This document shows positions 7,156 through 15,017 of a DNA stretch of 27,900 nucleotides, one piece after another (position 1 is the stretch's first letter; every line of letters starts with the position of its first letter). Position numbers and translations under genes: made by a program. The stretch is from Candidatus Omnitrophota bacterium. Its GTDB lineage: Bacteria > Omnitrophota > Gorgyraeia > Velamenicoccales > Velamenicoccaceae. The notes beneath the pieces are model-generated. The model searched no databases. It was not told the DNA's origin and saw only the letters and a program-made list of their open reading frames with translations. The stretch is taken from NCBI GenBank assembly GCA_028717105.1, contig JAQUOM010000006.1, positions 1 through 27,900 on the forward strand. The letters are read 5' to 3'.

Positions 7156-7557
7156 ATGGATAGCGACGTAAAAAAAGATGGAAGCGAACGGCGCAGGGCT
7201 AAACGTGTTTATGCGAGCTTTGTGGAATATTGCCGCGCGGAGGCCCTTTCTTCACAAAAGTACCAGGCGTTCGCGGAAAATATCAGCGCGACCGGCATCT
7301 GTATTTTTGTCAACGAGCTGATCGAGGCCGGTTCCCTCCTCTTGATCACGATCTATCTTCTGGACGGCAGCACTCCTATTGAGACAAAGGGCAGGGTCGC
7401 CTGGACACGGCCTTCAGTTTTCGTGACATCAAAAGACAAAAAACACTTCGATCTCGGTATCGAGTTCGTCGATATTTCCGAGGAAGACCGCGAGAGGCTC
7501 CTGCATTACACCGTCCGATACGCCCACGAAATACCGCCTTCGGAAAAGGCGGTTTAA
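7156..7557 (+). CDS. PilZ domain protein (133 aa)
   Basis: This is a single-domain PilZ protein. The N-terminal RxxxR motif is ERRRAKR (residues 11-17) and the second c-di-GMP contact, normally (D/N)xSxxG, is NISATG (about residues 43-48). The beta-barrel continues through ETKGRVAWTRP and ends with DLGIEFVDISEEDRERL. Proteins of this family bind cyclic di-GMP and alter motility, adhesion or polysaccharide output by contact with a partner. The bound motifs look intact, so binding is likely. The partner is unknown. It has its own promoter, and a DUF4186 gene follows 16 bp downstream, probably co-transcribed. Confidence 0.92.
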   Translation: MDSDVKKDGSERRRAKRVYASFVEYCRAEALSSQKYQAFAENISATGICIFVNELIEAGSLLLITIYLLDGSTPIETKGRVAWTRPSVFVTSKDKKHFDLGIEFVDISEEDRERLLHYTVRYAHEIPPSEKAV

Positions 7558-7573
7558 AGCGCCTTTAAGAGAC

Positions 7574-7942
7574 ATGGAGAATACGTACGAGCTTATTTTC
7601 AAAAAGCTGGCGCGCTCCAAATTCCGCAGCAACTTCCACCTGAAGCCTGAAGAGACCGCCTACATCGGCCTCAAAGGCATGCAGGCGGTCCGTGAGCATG
7701 CCCGTCAGTTTGTCGCGGGGCGGCTGAGCGCGGCCTTCCCGGACAATGACGGCAAGCAAACCCCTTATAAAGGCCATCCTGTATTTATCGCTCAACACGC
7801 GACAGCCACTTGCTGCCGAGGATGCCTGGAAAAGTGGCACCAGATCCCCAAGGGGAAGCCTTTGGATGAGACCGAACAGGATTTTATCGTCGGCTTGATC
7901 ATGGCGTGGATCGAACGCGAGGCAAAAGGGAAGAGAAGCTGA
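7574..7942 (+). CDS. DUF4186 family protein (122 aa)
   Basis: The sequence matches the DUF4186 pattern as I remember it: an N-terminal FRSNFHLKPEETAYI block, then FPDNDGKQTPYKGHPVF, then the highly conserved AQHATATCCRGCLEKWH block at residues 73-89 and a C-terminal helix (VGLIMAWIERE). The CCxxC cysteine cluster plus nearby His residues suggest metal binding, but the biochemical function of the family is not known to me. It lies 16 bp downstream of the PilZ gene and 47 bp upstream of the DUF362 gene. Length is usual for the family. Confidence 0.85.
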   Translation: MENTYELIFKKLARSKFRSNFHLKPEETAYIGLKGMQAVREHARQFVAGRLSAAFPDNDGKQTPYKGHPVFIAQHATATCCRGCLEKWHQIPKGKPLDETEQDFIVGLIMAWIEREAKGKRS

Positions 7943-7989
7943 CAAACAAACGAGCCGGTGCGTGCGCGTTGAATAAGGAATGCAGACAT

Positions 7990-9045
7990 ATGAAATCTAA
8001 AGTCTATTTTGCCCCGGTAGCGGAGGGCAGCCTGAAAGCCAGGCAGGCGGCCCTTGTGAGAGTGCTGGATGCCCTGCGGCCGGCAATGCAGTACAAGCAG
8101 GATGAATTTGTGCCGGTGAAATTGACGATCGGCGATGAGGCATGCGTGCATCATATGTCGCCTGATCTTGTGAAGCTTGTTGTGAGCGTGGCCAGGGCCC
8201 GGGGGGCCAGGCCATTTTTGTTTGATACGAGCGTGATCTATCACGGACAGCGGCAGAATGCCGTGGACCATTTGAATCTGGCGTTCGCCAAGGGGTTTCA
8301 CGCGGCGGCTGTGGGCGCACCGTTTATCGTGGCCGACGGGCTCCTGGGCCAGGACGGCAGGGAATATGAGATCAACGCGGCGCATATCAAGACCATCCGG
8401 GTGCCTTCTTTCGTGGGGGTCCTGGAAAATCTCGTCGTGCTATCGCATGCGACGGGCCATATCTTCAGCGGGTATGCCGGGGCCATCAAGAATGTGGCCA
8501 TGGGGATGAGTTGTCGGCCGACAAAGCAGGTCCAGCATTCATCGCTTAAGCCGTCGATCGCGGAAGAAAAATGCACGGCCTGCGGCGCTTGTATCCGCTC
8601 ATGTCCCGCCGAGGCCATCGCCTTCAGTCGTAAACAGAGGGCCTCCATCGATCCCGGAAAGTGCATCGGTTGCGGGGAGTGCTTGTGCGCCTGCCGGTTT
8701 GAAGCGGTGCTTGTGAATTGGGATGAGGAGATGGATGTATTTTGTTCCAGGATGGTGGAAGCGGCGCACGGCATCCTGTCGCGTTTCAAAAAGAAAGTCT
8801 TTATTACGTTCGCCTACGAGATCACCAAGGATTGTGATTGCATTTCGACAAAAGATGACGTGCTCATAAGCCCGGACATCGGCATCCTGGCGTCGCAGGA
8901 TCCTTTGGCCCTGGACCAGGCGACAGCGGACCTCATGAAGGACACAAGCGGCTTCTTGAAAGAGCACGGCGTGTATCGCGGGATGTTCCGTTATGCGCAA
9001 GAAGTGGGCTTGGGCAGCCTGGAATACGAGCTGGAGAAAATATAA
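7990..9045 (+). CDS. DUF362 domain protein with two 4Fe-4S ferredoxin clusters (351 aa)
   Basis: The N-terminal ~180 residues are a DUF362 domain (KVYFAPV near the start, then VKLTIGDEAC, FVGVLENLVVLSHATGH and GAIKNVAMGMSC). A double ferredoxin module follows: CTACGACIRSCPAEAI and CIGCGECLCACRFEAV, each with the CxxCxxCxxxC spacing for a 4Fe-4S cluster. The DUF362 domain then resumes (FITFAYEITKDCDC, ILASQDPLALDQATADL). The family is cytoplasmic, common in anaerobes and presumed to be redox-active; its reaction is unknown. I chose ATG 7990 because AAGGA (7975-7979) precedes it and homology begins there; a GTG-type frame extension to 7906 overlaps the DUF4186 gene. Confidence 0.88.
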   Translation: MKSKVYFAPVAEGSLKARQAALVRVLDALRPAMQYKQDEFVPVKLTIGDEACVHHMSPDLVKLVVSVARARGARPFLFDTSVIYHGQRQNAVDHLNLAFAKGFHAAAVGAPFIVADGLLGQDGREYEINAAHIKTIRVPSFVGVLENLVVLSHATGHIFSGYAGAIKNVAMGMSCRPTKQVQHSSLKPSIAEEKCTACGACIRSCPAEAIAFSRKQRASIDPGKCIGCGECLCACRFEAVLVNWDEEMDVFCSRMVEAAHGILSRFKKKVFITFAYEITKDCDCISTKDDVLISPDIGILASQDPLALDQATADLMKDTSGFLKEHGVYRGMFRYAQEVGLGSLEYELEKI

Positions 9046-9051
9046 AATTAA

Positions 9052-9089
9052 TAAGCCCTGTTAGAGAACGAGTTCTTTAATGGGGCTTA
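9052..9089 (+). repeat. Hairpin between the DUF362 and macrodomain genes
   Basis: TAAGCCC (9052-9058) pairs with GGGCTTA (9083-9089), with inner AGAAC/GTTCT (9065-9069, 9072-9076). There is no T-tract, so it is not a classical terminator. It lies 16 bases before the macrodomain start and could influence its expression. Confidence 0.5.
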
Positions 9090-9104
9090 CCCGCTAACTT
9101 GTAT

Positions 9105-9608
9105 ATGATCACGATCAAGCTCGGCGATATAACCGAGGAAGACGTGGATGTGATCGTCAATGCCGCCAATACCGGTTTGCGCGGGGGCGGAGGCGTGGAT
9201 GGGGCGATCCACAGGGCCGCGGGGCCGTCTGTCATGGAGGAGTGCCGCCGGATCGGTGGATGCCCGACAGGCGGTGCGGTCATCACGAACGCAGGAAAGC
9301 TTAAGGCCAGAAAGATCATTCATACGCCCGGTCCGGTCTGGCATGAAGGGAAGGAGGGCGAGCCGGGGCTCCTGCGTTGCTGCTACCGCAACAGTTTTCT
9401 TCTTGCAAAAAAGAACCTCTTGACGTCCATCGCGTTCCCGTCGATCAGTACGGGCGTTTACGGATACCCGATCGAAGAGGCGGCAAAAATTGCTTTGTCC
9501 GCCGGCCAGGAGTTCGAGGGAGATTTCAGCGAGATCCGCTATGTGTGTTTTTCGCAGAGGGATTTGGACGCCTACAGGAGGGTTTGGAGGGAGATTTCCA
9601 CCATGTAG
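9105..9608 (+). CDS. Macrodomain protein (ADP-ribose/O-acetyl-ADP-ribose hydrolase-like, YmdB/MacroD type)
   Basis: This is a stand-alone macrodomain of 167 residues. The ADP-ribose-binding signatures are all present: LGDITEEDVDVIVNAANTGL, then GGGGVDGAIHRAAG, PTGGAVIT, and the phosphate loop SISTGVYGYPIEEAA. Such proteins remove ADP-ribose from proteins or nucleic acids or deacetylate O-acetyl-ADP-ribose. The intact VNAAN Asn and GVDGAIH loop favour an active hydrolase. The start is ATG 9105; a TTG at 9099 is in frame but less likely. There is no clear Shine-Dalgarno. It converges with lpxB, ending 69 bp from its stop. Confidence 0.93.
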   Translation: MITIKLGDITEEDVDVIVNAANTGLRGGGGVDGAIHRAAGPSVMEECRRIGGCPTGGAVITNAGKLKARKIIHTPGPVWHEGKEGEPGLLRCCYRNSFLLAKKNLLTSIAFPSISTGVYGYPIEEAAKIALSAGQEFEGDFSEIRYVCFSQRDLDAYRRVWREISTM

Positions 9609-9611
9609 TTC

Positions 9612-9677
9612 GGTTACGGTTTTCGTCTTAAGACGTAACCCAATAACGTTACCCAAACGGGCTTCGTTACCGTAACC
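9612..9677. repeat. Inverted repeat between converging genes, possible bidirectional terminator
   Basis: GGTTACGG (9612-9619) and CCGTAACC (9670-9677) are perfect inverted arms. Between them is the 12-base palindrome CGTCTTAAGACG (9624-9635), plus further GTAACC/GTTACC words. It fills the whole gap between the macrodomain and lpxB stops. There is no clear T-run, so the terminator role is only positional inference. Confidence 0.5.
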
Positions 9678-10817
9678 TTAACCGAGAAATTTAGAGATTT
9701 CTTCTGCCGCCCGGCGGCAGGCACCGGGGATGCCGAGGGTGTTCTTGAGGGCGTAAAGCTCTGCGTGGGTCTTTTCCATCTGTTTCTTGTCGCCGAGGAT
9801 CGCAAGCGTCGTATCGGCGATCTTGCGCGGTATAGCGTCAAACTGCACCAATTCCGGAACGATCCTTTGTCCCGCCACCACATTCACAAGACCGATGTTC
9901 GGGATCTTTATGAAAAGTTTGGCCAGAAGCCATGTGGCCAGCGAAACCTTGTAGACGATGACCATGGGTTTGTTGAGGATAGCTGTCTCGAGGGTGGCGG
10001 TGCCGGAGGCGACGATGGCGAAGTCCGATGCCGCGACCCCGTTATAGGTTTCGTTTTCCAGGACCTTGTAGGGGAAATCGATCTGGGCCTGGTCGATCAG
10101 GTCTTTGACGACCTGGCGGGGGATGGTCGGGGCGCGGCAGATAAGGAATTGCGCCTGGGGGTCTTTTTTAAAAATCCGCTGGGCGCTTTTGAGCATGACG
10201 GGCAGGAGCTGGGTCACTTCTTTCATGCGGGAGCCCGGCAGGAGGGCGATGGTCCGGCCGGTCCGGCGCAAACCGATTTCATCCATCAGTTGCTGCGGTG
10301 CTTTTGTCGGTTTGATCGCGTCCAAAAGAGGATGTCCTACGAATTTGACGTTGAATCGTCCGTCGGCATAGAGGATTTCTTCGAATTTGAAGAGGACGAG
10401 CATGAGGTCGACGTGGGTGCGGATGAAATCGACGCGTTTTTTTCCCCAGGCCCAGACTTGCGGGCTGATGAAATAGATGACCTTGATGCCCCGTTTTTTG
10501 AGTTCTCCGGCCAGCCTCAGGTTAAAACCGGGATAGTCCACGAGGATGGCTGTTTCAGGCCGGACTTCGTCGGTTTTCTTCAAGAGGTCGAGAAAGATCC
10601 TGCGGAATGTCGCGTAGTTCTTGAAGATCTCGACGAATCCTACGACCGCCAGACGCGTGATGTCGGCCGTGATCTCTGCGCCGGCTTTTTGAAGTTTTTC
10701 GCCGCCCAGGCCGAAGGCGTAAAGGTCGGGGTGGATTTTTTTAAGTTCTTCGAGGAGATGGGCCGCGTGCTGGTCTCCCGAGGCTTCCCCGGCGACGATA
10801 AGGATTTTTTTAGGCAT
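9678..10817 (-). CDS. lpxB: Lipid-A-disaccharide synthase
   Basis: LpxB condenses UDP-2,3-diacylglucosamine with lipid X to form lipid A disaccharide at the inner membrane. The 379-residue product has the family hallmarks: N-terminal ILIVAGEASGDQHAA, FGLGGEKLQKAGAE, VVGFVEIFKNY, ILVDYPGFNLRLA, YFISPQVWAWGKKRV, FVGHPLLD, LLPGSRMKEV and, in the UDP-binding half, AIVASGTATLE. Length matches the ~380 usual for the family. It is the second gene of a minus-strand pair, 17 bp after the oxidoreductase stop, so it is probably co-transcribed with it. Its presence shows that this organism makes lipopolysaccharide. No strong Shine-Dalgarno precedes the ATG. Confidence 0.97.
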   Translation of the reverse strand: MPKKILIVAGEASGDQHAAHLLEELKKIHPDLYAFGLGGEKLQKAGAEITADITRLAVVGFVEIFKNYATFRRIFLDLLKKTDEVRPETAILVDYPGFNLRLAGELKKRGIKVIYFISPQVWAWGKKRVDFIRTHVDLMLVLFKFEEILYADGRFNVKFVGHPLLDAIKPTKAPQQLMDEIGLRRTGRTIALLPGSRMKEVTQLLPVMLKSAQRIFKKDPQAQFLICRAPTIPRQVVKDLIDQAQIDFPYKVLENETYNGVAASDFAIVASGTATLETAILNKPMVIVYKVSLATWLLAKLFIKIPNIGLVNVVAGQRIVPELVQFDAIPRKIADTTLAILGDKKQMEKTHAELYALKNTLGIPGACRRAAEEISKFLG

Positions 10818-10834
10818 AGGTTTCTAAAAAGGGG

Positions 10835-11776
10835 TCAGGAAATCTTATGGTGGCGCGCCCGGCGGCGGATGGCCCGCGTGATCTTGGTGGCAAGCTTCAG
10901 GGCTTCGTAGGCTTCTACTCCTGAAACAACGGGCCTGCGGTGGTTGCGGACACAGACGGTGAAGGATTCGATTTCTTTTTTGATCGGTTCTTCTTTTTCG
11001 ATGGGGATAGCGATCTTGATGATCGCGTTGCCTTCTTTTTTGTAGGCAGAGGCTTCCTGCGCCTGATAATCGAGTGAGATATACATGTCTTTGAGGAAGA
11101 TGCGGATCTTGCGCATGACTTCGTCCGAGATGCGCGACGCCGTCAAGTTGGCGATGCATCCGTTTCTGAAATGAAGGCGCACGTTGGCGATATCTTCAAA
11201 AGGCGTCAGCACGCTGACGCCCACGGCGTCGATATGGGTGATTCGGGAAGGAATAAGGCCCAGGATGATGTCCAGATCGTGGATCATGAGGTCGAAGACC
11301 ACGCCGATATCAAGCGAACGGTTGGGGAAGGGGCTCAGGCGGTGGCATTCGATAAAACGCGGATGTTGCGCGATTTTTTGTGTCGCGACAAAGGCGGAAT
11401 TAAAGCGTTCTACGTGGCCGACCTGGAGGGTTACGTTGAATTTTCGGGCCAGGCGGATGAGCTGGCGCGCCTGCCGCAGGTCGTTGGTGATGGGTTTTTC
11501 GACCAGGACGTGTTTTCTGTTCATGATCGCGAATTTCGCGATCTCAAAATGCGTGTTTGTCGGCGTGGCCACGCTGACGATGTCTGCCTTGGGGATGAGC
11601 GCCTCGTAGTCGGTAAACGCCTGCGTGTGGTGCGTCTGCGCCAGTTGCTCGGCTTTGACGGCGTCCGTGTCGCAGATCCCCACAAGTTGAAGATGAGGGA
11701 TTTCCGTGTAAACGCGGGTATGGATGGACCCGAGGCGTCCGCAACCGATAACAGCGGTTTTTAGCTCGTAGGGCAT
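10835..11776 (-). CDS. Gfo/Idh/MocA family oxidoreductase, lipid-A-linked (possible GnnA-type)
   Basis: The 313-residue protein has an N-terminal Rossmann NAD(P) fold with VIGCGRLGS (Gly11, Gly13, Gly16), then the family EKP motif in LVEKPITND (Glu93-Lys94-Pro95). GHVERFN and a C-terminal alpha/beta substrate domain follow. I chose the Met at 11776 because the Rossmann strand starts five residues later; the 48-residue extension to 11920 would read through a hairpin array. Location just upstream of lpxB suggests a role in making a lipid A sugar. The UDP-GlcNAc 3-oxidoreductase GnnA, which feeds 2,3-diaminoglucose lipid A, is the best-known family member with that job. The partner aminotransferase GnnB is not visible here, so that assignment is inference. 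Confidence 0.88.
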   Translation of the reverse strand: MPYELKTAVIGCGRLGSIHTRVYTEIPHLQLVGICDTDAVKAEQLAQTHHTQAFTDYEALIPKADIVSVATPTNTHFEIAKFAIMNRKHVLVEKPITNDLRQARQLIRLARKFNVTLQVGHVERFNSAFVATQKIAQHPRFIECHRLSPFPNRSLDIGVVFDLMIHDLDIILGLIPSRITHIDAVGVSVLTPFEDIANVRLHFRNGCIANLTASRISDEVMRKIRIFLKDMYISLDYQAQEASAYKKEGNAIIKIAIPIEKEEPIKKEIESFTVCVRNHRRPVVSGVEAYEALKLATKITRAIRRRARHHKIS

Positions 11777-12058
11777 TAAATGAGCAAACGGCTTATGGAG
11801 TTGTCGCCTCGCCGCTTTAAGCGGAGAGCTCGCTACGACATGAGTCGCAGGCTTTAGCCGTCTGCGAATTAACCCGGCACAAATTTTATATAAAAATTGT
11901 GCCGGGTGATGTTCGGCCATTAACTTAGCTCGTCCGACCCGTTATGCCAGTTCGCTAAGTTAAGGCCTCTATGTTTAACCCGCCACAGAGCGCTGGCGGG
12001 TCATATTCGGCTAATAACTTACGCTCCTGTCGGTCGCGTAAGTTAAAGTCTCATAATG
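11777..12058. repeat. Hairpin train with a tandem two-hairpin repeat between divergent genes
   Basis: No gene is visible. Two tandem units have a 106-base period. Unit A has stem CCCGGCAC/GTGCCGGG (11873-11880, 11899-11906), then TTCGGC, then stem TAACTTAGC/GCTAAGTTA (11921-11929, 11954-11962). Unit B has CCCGCCA/TGGCGGG (11979-11985, 11994-12000), then TTCGGC, then TAACTTACGC/GCGTAAGTTA (12015-12024, 12036-12045). Both arms change together, so pairing is kept. Before unit A lie two more stem-loops, TGTCG/CGACA with inner CCGC/GCGG (about 11801-11840) and TCGCAG/CTGCGA (11845-11867), which look like a diverged third unit. The array could be the 5' leader of the minus-strand lipid A operon or an intergenic mobile repeat. 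Confidence 0.7.
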
Positions 12059-12070
12059 ATAACAAATATC

Positions 12071-12099
12071 TTGTGGCCTGTCAATAAGTGTGATAATAT
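12071..12099 (+). promoter_or_regulatory. Tentative promoter of the MsbA-like gene
   Basis: TTGTGG (12071-12076) and TAATAT (12094-12099) are 17 bases apart. The resulting ~100-base leader would contain a small ATGTCC/GGACAT hairpin (12132-12147) and the AAAGGAG ribosome site at 12195-12201. Both boxes are imperfect. Confidence 0.3.
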
Positions 12100-12205
12100 G
12101 AAAAACCCTAAAAAATTGCCCATGTCGCAAAATGTCCGAATGGACATCCCCTAAGACAACGTCGGTAACTAGGGCCTCGTAACGGCTTACAACTAAAGGA
12201 GTTTT

Positions 12206-14017
12206 GTGTCTAAACAGAAGAAACGCTGGCTTCAAGACTATCGCGATCTGTTCGCTTTTTCCCGTCCCCAACTCGGTTTATTGAGCTGGGCCGTCCTCTG
12301 CATGGTGGTTTCGACTATTTTTGACGGTGTCTCCCTGAGCATGATCGTGCCGTTTTCCGATAAGATCCTTTCCAACAGCAAGATCGTTGTCCCCACGAAG
12401 CTGCCCGCCTTTGCCGAGCTTTTCATCGATAAGCTCAATGGCATGTCGCAACTCAATCTCTTGGTCGCCATGGCCGGCTTTTTGGTCGTGATGTTCTTTT
12501 TGAAGAACCTTTTTTCTTATTTTCAGGGGATGCTGATGTCTGATGTCGGCCAACGCGTCATGCGCGACATGCGGATCAAGCTCTATAAAAAGTATCAGTC
12601 TCTCGACCTTGAATATTTCAGCCGCAAGCGCTCCGGCGAGCTGATCTCCCGCATCACCAACGACGTGGGGATGGTAGAGAATGCCGTTTCGTACGGTTTC
12701 ACGGACCTCGTGTACCAGACCTTGCAGATCATTCTTTTTTCCGCCATCGTTCTGTTCATTTATTGGCGCCTGGCTATCATTGCGATCCTGATGGTGCCGT
12801 TTATTTCCATTCCGATTGTCCTCGTCGGCAAAAAACTGCGCAAGATCAGTACCTCGACCCAGGAGAAAGTGGCGGACATCAATTCCCTGTTGATCGAGAC
12901 GATCTCGGGGGTGAGGATTGTCAGGGCTTTTGGCGCTGAGGGCCATGAGGTCGATAAATATAGCCGGCAAAATCAGGATTATTACAAGTTGAACATGAAA
13001 TCCATCAGGCGCACCCTGGCCCTGGGGCCGGCGACGGAGTTTATCGGCGTCCTGGGGGGTGTGGCTATCCTGTTGTATATCGGCCGTCAAGTCATTGACG
13101 GGGTCTTGTCTTTTGGAGTCTTCGGGCTGTTTTTGGGGTCGGTCATGATGATGATCAGGCCGTTTAAGAAGCTGAGCGGGGTCAATGCTATTATGCAGAA
13201 GGCCTTTGCCGCCTCAACGAGAATCTATGAGGTTTTAGAGATCGAACCGAGGATCAAGGTCGACCCCACGGCCTGGCAGGCCAAGGAGATCCGCGACCAG
13301 GTGGAGTTTCGTGGCGTCTGGTTCCGTTATGAAGACGCGGAAGTTTTAAAAGAGATCAATCTCAGATGCCGTAAGGGCGAGGTATTGGCCCTGGTCGGCC
13401 CCAGCGGCGCCGGTAAGAGCACGTTGGTGGACCTGGTCCCGCGTTTCTATGACCCCCAGAAGGGCGGTATTTATATCGACGGACGCGACATCCGTACCCT
13501 CAACGTCGTCTCCCTGCGCAGCCTGATCGGCATGGTGACGCAGGAGACCATCCTGTTTAACGATTCGGTTAAGGATAATATCGCTTATGGCAAGATGGGG
13601 GCCAGCTACGATGAGATCGTGGATGCTGCCAAGAAAGCCTTCGCCCATGAATTTATCATGAATCTGCCTAAGGGGTATGATACGTATATCGGCGACCGGG
13701 GCGTCAAGCTTTCGGGCGGCGAACGGCAACGCCTGGCCATCGCCCGCGCGATCCTGAAGAACCCGCCTATCCTGATCCTGGATGAGGCGACGTCACAGCT
13801 GGATTCAGAGAATGAACGGCTTGTTCAGGGGGCCTTGGATATGTTGATGAGCGGTCGGACCGTTTTCTGTATCGCCCACAGGCTCTCGACCGTTAAAAAC
13901 GCGTCAAAAATCGTCGTTTTGCAGGAAGGGCGGATCATGGAAGAGGGGCGTCATGAGGAGCTTTTAGCGAATATGGGCTTGTATAAACGCCTCTATGACA
14001 TACAATTTCAGGCCTAG
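12206..14017 (+). CDS. MsbA-like ABC exporter (fused transmembrane and ATPase half-transporter)
   Basis: The 603-residue half-transporter has an ABC_membrane domain (about residues 25-325, six helices, with SRKRSGELISRITNDV in the first intracellular region) followed by an ATPase domain. Walker A is GPSGAGKSTL (about 398-407), the signature LSGGERQRLAIARA (about 501), Walker B ILILDEATSQLDS (about 523), and the switch His is in CIAHRLSTV. It should work as a homodimer that flips lipid-linked molecules across the inner membrane. Divergence from the lpxB operon supports a lipid A/LPS role, but other lipid flippases look alike, so I leave the symbol empty. The start GTG 12206 lies four bases after AAAGGAG. 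Confidence 0.93.
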   Translation: MSKQKKRWLQDYRDLFAFSRPQLGLLSWAVLCMVVSTIFDGVSLSMIVPFSDKILSNSKIVVPTKLPAFAELFIDKLNGMSQLNLLVAMAGFLVVMFFLKNLFSYFQGMLMSDVGQRVMRDMRIKLYKKYQSLDLEYFSRKRSGELISRITNDVGMVENAVSYGFTDLVYQTLQIILFSAIVLFIYWRLAIIAILMVPFISIPIVLVGKKLRKISTSTQEKVADINSLLIETISGVRIVRAFGAEGHEVDKYSRQNQDYYKLNMKSIRRTLALGPATEFIGVLGGVAILLYIGRQVIDGVLSFGVFGLFLGSVMMMIRPFKKLSGVNAIMQKAFAASTRIYEVLEIEPRIKVDPTAWQAKEIRDQVEFRGVWFRYEDAEVLKEINLRCRKGEVLALVGPSGAGKSTLVDLVPRFYDPQKGGIYIDGRDIRTLNVVSLRSLIGMVTQETILFNDSVKDNIAYGKMGASYDEIVDAAKKAFAHEFIMNLPKGYDTYIGDRGVKLSGGERQRLAIARAILKNPPILILDEATSQLDSENERLVQGALDMLMSGRTVFCIAHRLSTVKNASKIVVLQEGRIMEEGRHEELLANMGLYKRLYDIQFQA

Positions 14018-14038
14018 AAGGCCTTTTGAAAATTTCAT

Positions 14039-14068
14039 TTGAATTCAGGGGCTCTTGTGTTATATTAT
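14039..14068 (+). promoter_or_regulatory. Promoter of the rpsB operon
   Basis: TTGAAT (14039-14044) precedes TATATT (14061-14066) by 16 bases, with an alternative TATTAT at 14063-14068 (18 bases). It lies about 80 bases before rpsB. The intervening leader is free of genes and could carry the S2 autoregulatory element known for rpsB, although I see no specific match. Confidence 0.5.
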
Positions 14069-14147
14069 GTGGGTTTAAGTTAAAGGAAAATAGGGCTTGG
14101 ATCGTATCGGAAAGACGCATATTAGGTAAGGAAAGGAGAAACAGACA

Positions 14148-15017
14148 TTGACTACCACAGAACTCATCAAACAATTGCTTGAGGCGGGGGTCCATTTCGG
14201 ACACCAGACCAGGCGCTGGAATCCGAAGATGAAGCATTATATCTTCGGTGAAAAGAGCGGTATTTACATCATCGACCTTCAGAAGACCGAGACTTTCCTG
14301 AACCAGGCCAGGGAATTTATTTCCGAAGTCAGCGCGCAGGGTAAGCCGATTCTCTTCGTAGGGACCAAGAAACAGGCCCAGGAGGTCGTTGAGGAAGAGG
14401 CGAAGCGGTGCGGCGCGTTTTACGTGAACCATCGCTGGCTGGGGGGTCTCTTGACGAACTTTCAGACGATCAAGAAGAGTATTCGTCGTTATAAAGAGAT
14501 CGAGCAGATGGAGAAGGACGGCATCTTCGAGAACCTGACGAAGAAAGAGATCGCCTCCTTGTCCAAGGAACGCGAAAAGCTCATCAAGAACCTTTCGGGC
14601 GTTATCGAGATGGACCGGCTTCCCGGAGCTATCTTTGTCGTCGATTCCAAGAAGGAAGAGACGGCCGTCCTGGAAGCCAAGAGGCTGGGGATTCCGATCG
14701 TCGCCCTGATCGATACGAATTGTGACCCTGATCTCATCAGCTACCCGATTCCCGGTAATGATGATGCTATTAAATCGATACGGCTCGTAAGCGCGTTCAT
14801 GGCCGACAGCGTCCTGGATGGGCGCAAGCGCTTTGACGAGGTCAAGGCAGCCATCAAGCTCAAAGAGGCCGGCGAAGAAGAGGCAGAGAGCGAGGACGTC
14901 GGGATTTCCAAAGTGGTCGAGGTGGAAGAAGAGGTCATCAAAAAACTGGCGATCGACCAGGAGGAATCTGCCAAGGAAAAGGCGTCCAAGGCGAAAAAGG
15001 GCAAAGAGAAGGATTAG
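14148..15017 (+). CDS. rpsB: 30S ribosomal protein S2
   Basis: S2 is a component of the small-subunit head. The 289-residue protein opens with the standard LIKQLLEAGVHFGHQTRRWNP, followed by YIIDLQKTETFL, FVGTKKQAQEVV, NHRWLGGLLTNF and ALIDTNCDPDLISYPIPGND, all S2 hallmarks. It is longer than the ~240 residues of E. coli S2 because of a lysine/glutamate-rich tail (about residues 240-289), a disordered extension of the kind seen in several phyla. The start is TTG 14148, supported by AAGGAGAA at 14132-14139. It leads the conserved rpsB-tsf-pyrH-frr cluster. Confidence 0.97.
   Translation: MTTTELIKQLLEAGVHFGHQTRRWNPKMKHYIFGEKSGIYIIDLQKTETFLNQAREFISEVSAQGKPILFVGTKKQAQEVVEEEAKRCGAFYVNHRWLGGLLTNFQTIKKSIRRYKEIEQMEKDGIFENLTKKEIASLSKEREKLIKNLSGVIEMDRLPGAIFVVDSKKEETAVLEAKRLGIPIVALIDTNCDPDLISYPIPGNDDAIKSIRLVSAFMADSVLDGRKRFDEVKAAIKLKEAGEEEAESEDVGISKVVEVEEEVIKKLAIDQEESAKEKASKAKKGKEKD

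Noticed and set aside
9765..10910. 381-residue open frame on the plus strand opposite lpxB
   Set aside because: It is a shadow of lpxB: Asp/Phe/Gly-rich with no domain, while the minus strand encodes an unmistakable LpxB.
11777..11920. 48-residue N-terminal extension of the oxidoreductase
   Set aside because: It reads through hairpin DNA and precedes the Rossmann strand by more than the family norm; Met at 11776 fits better.
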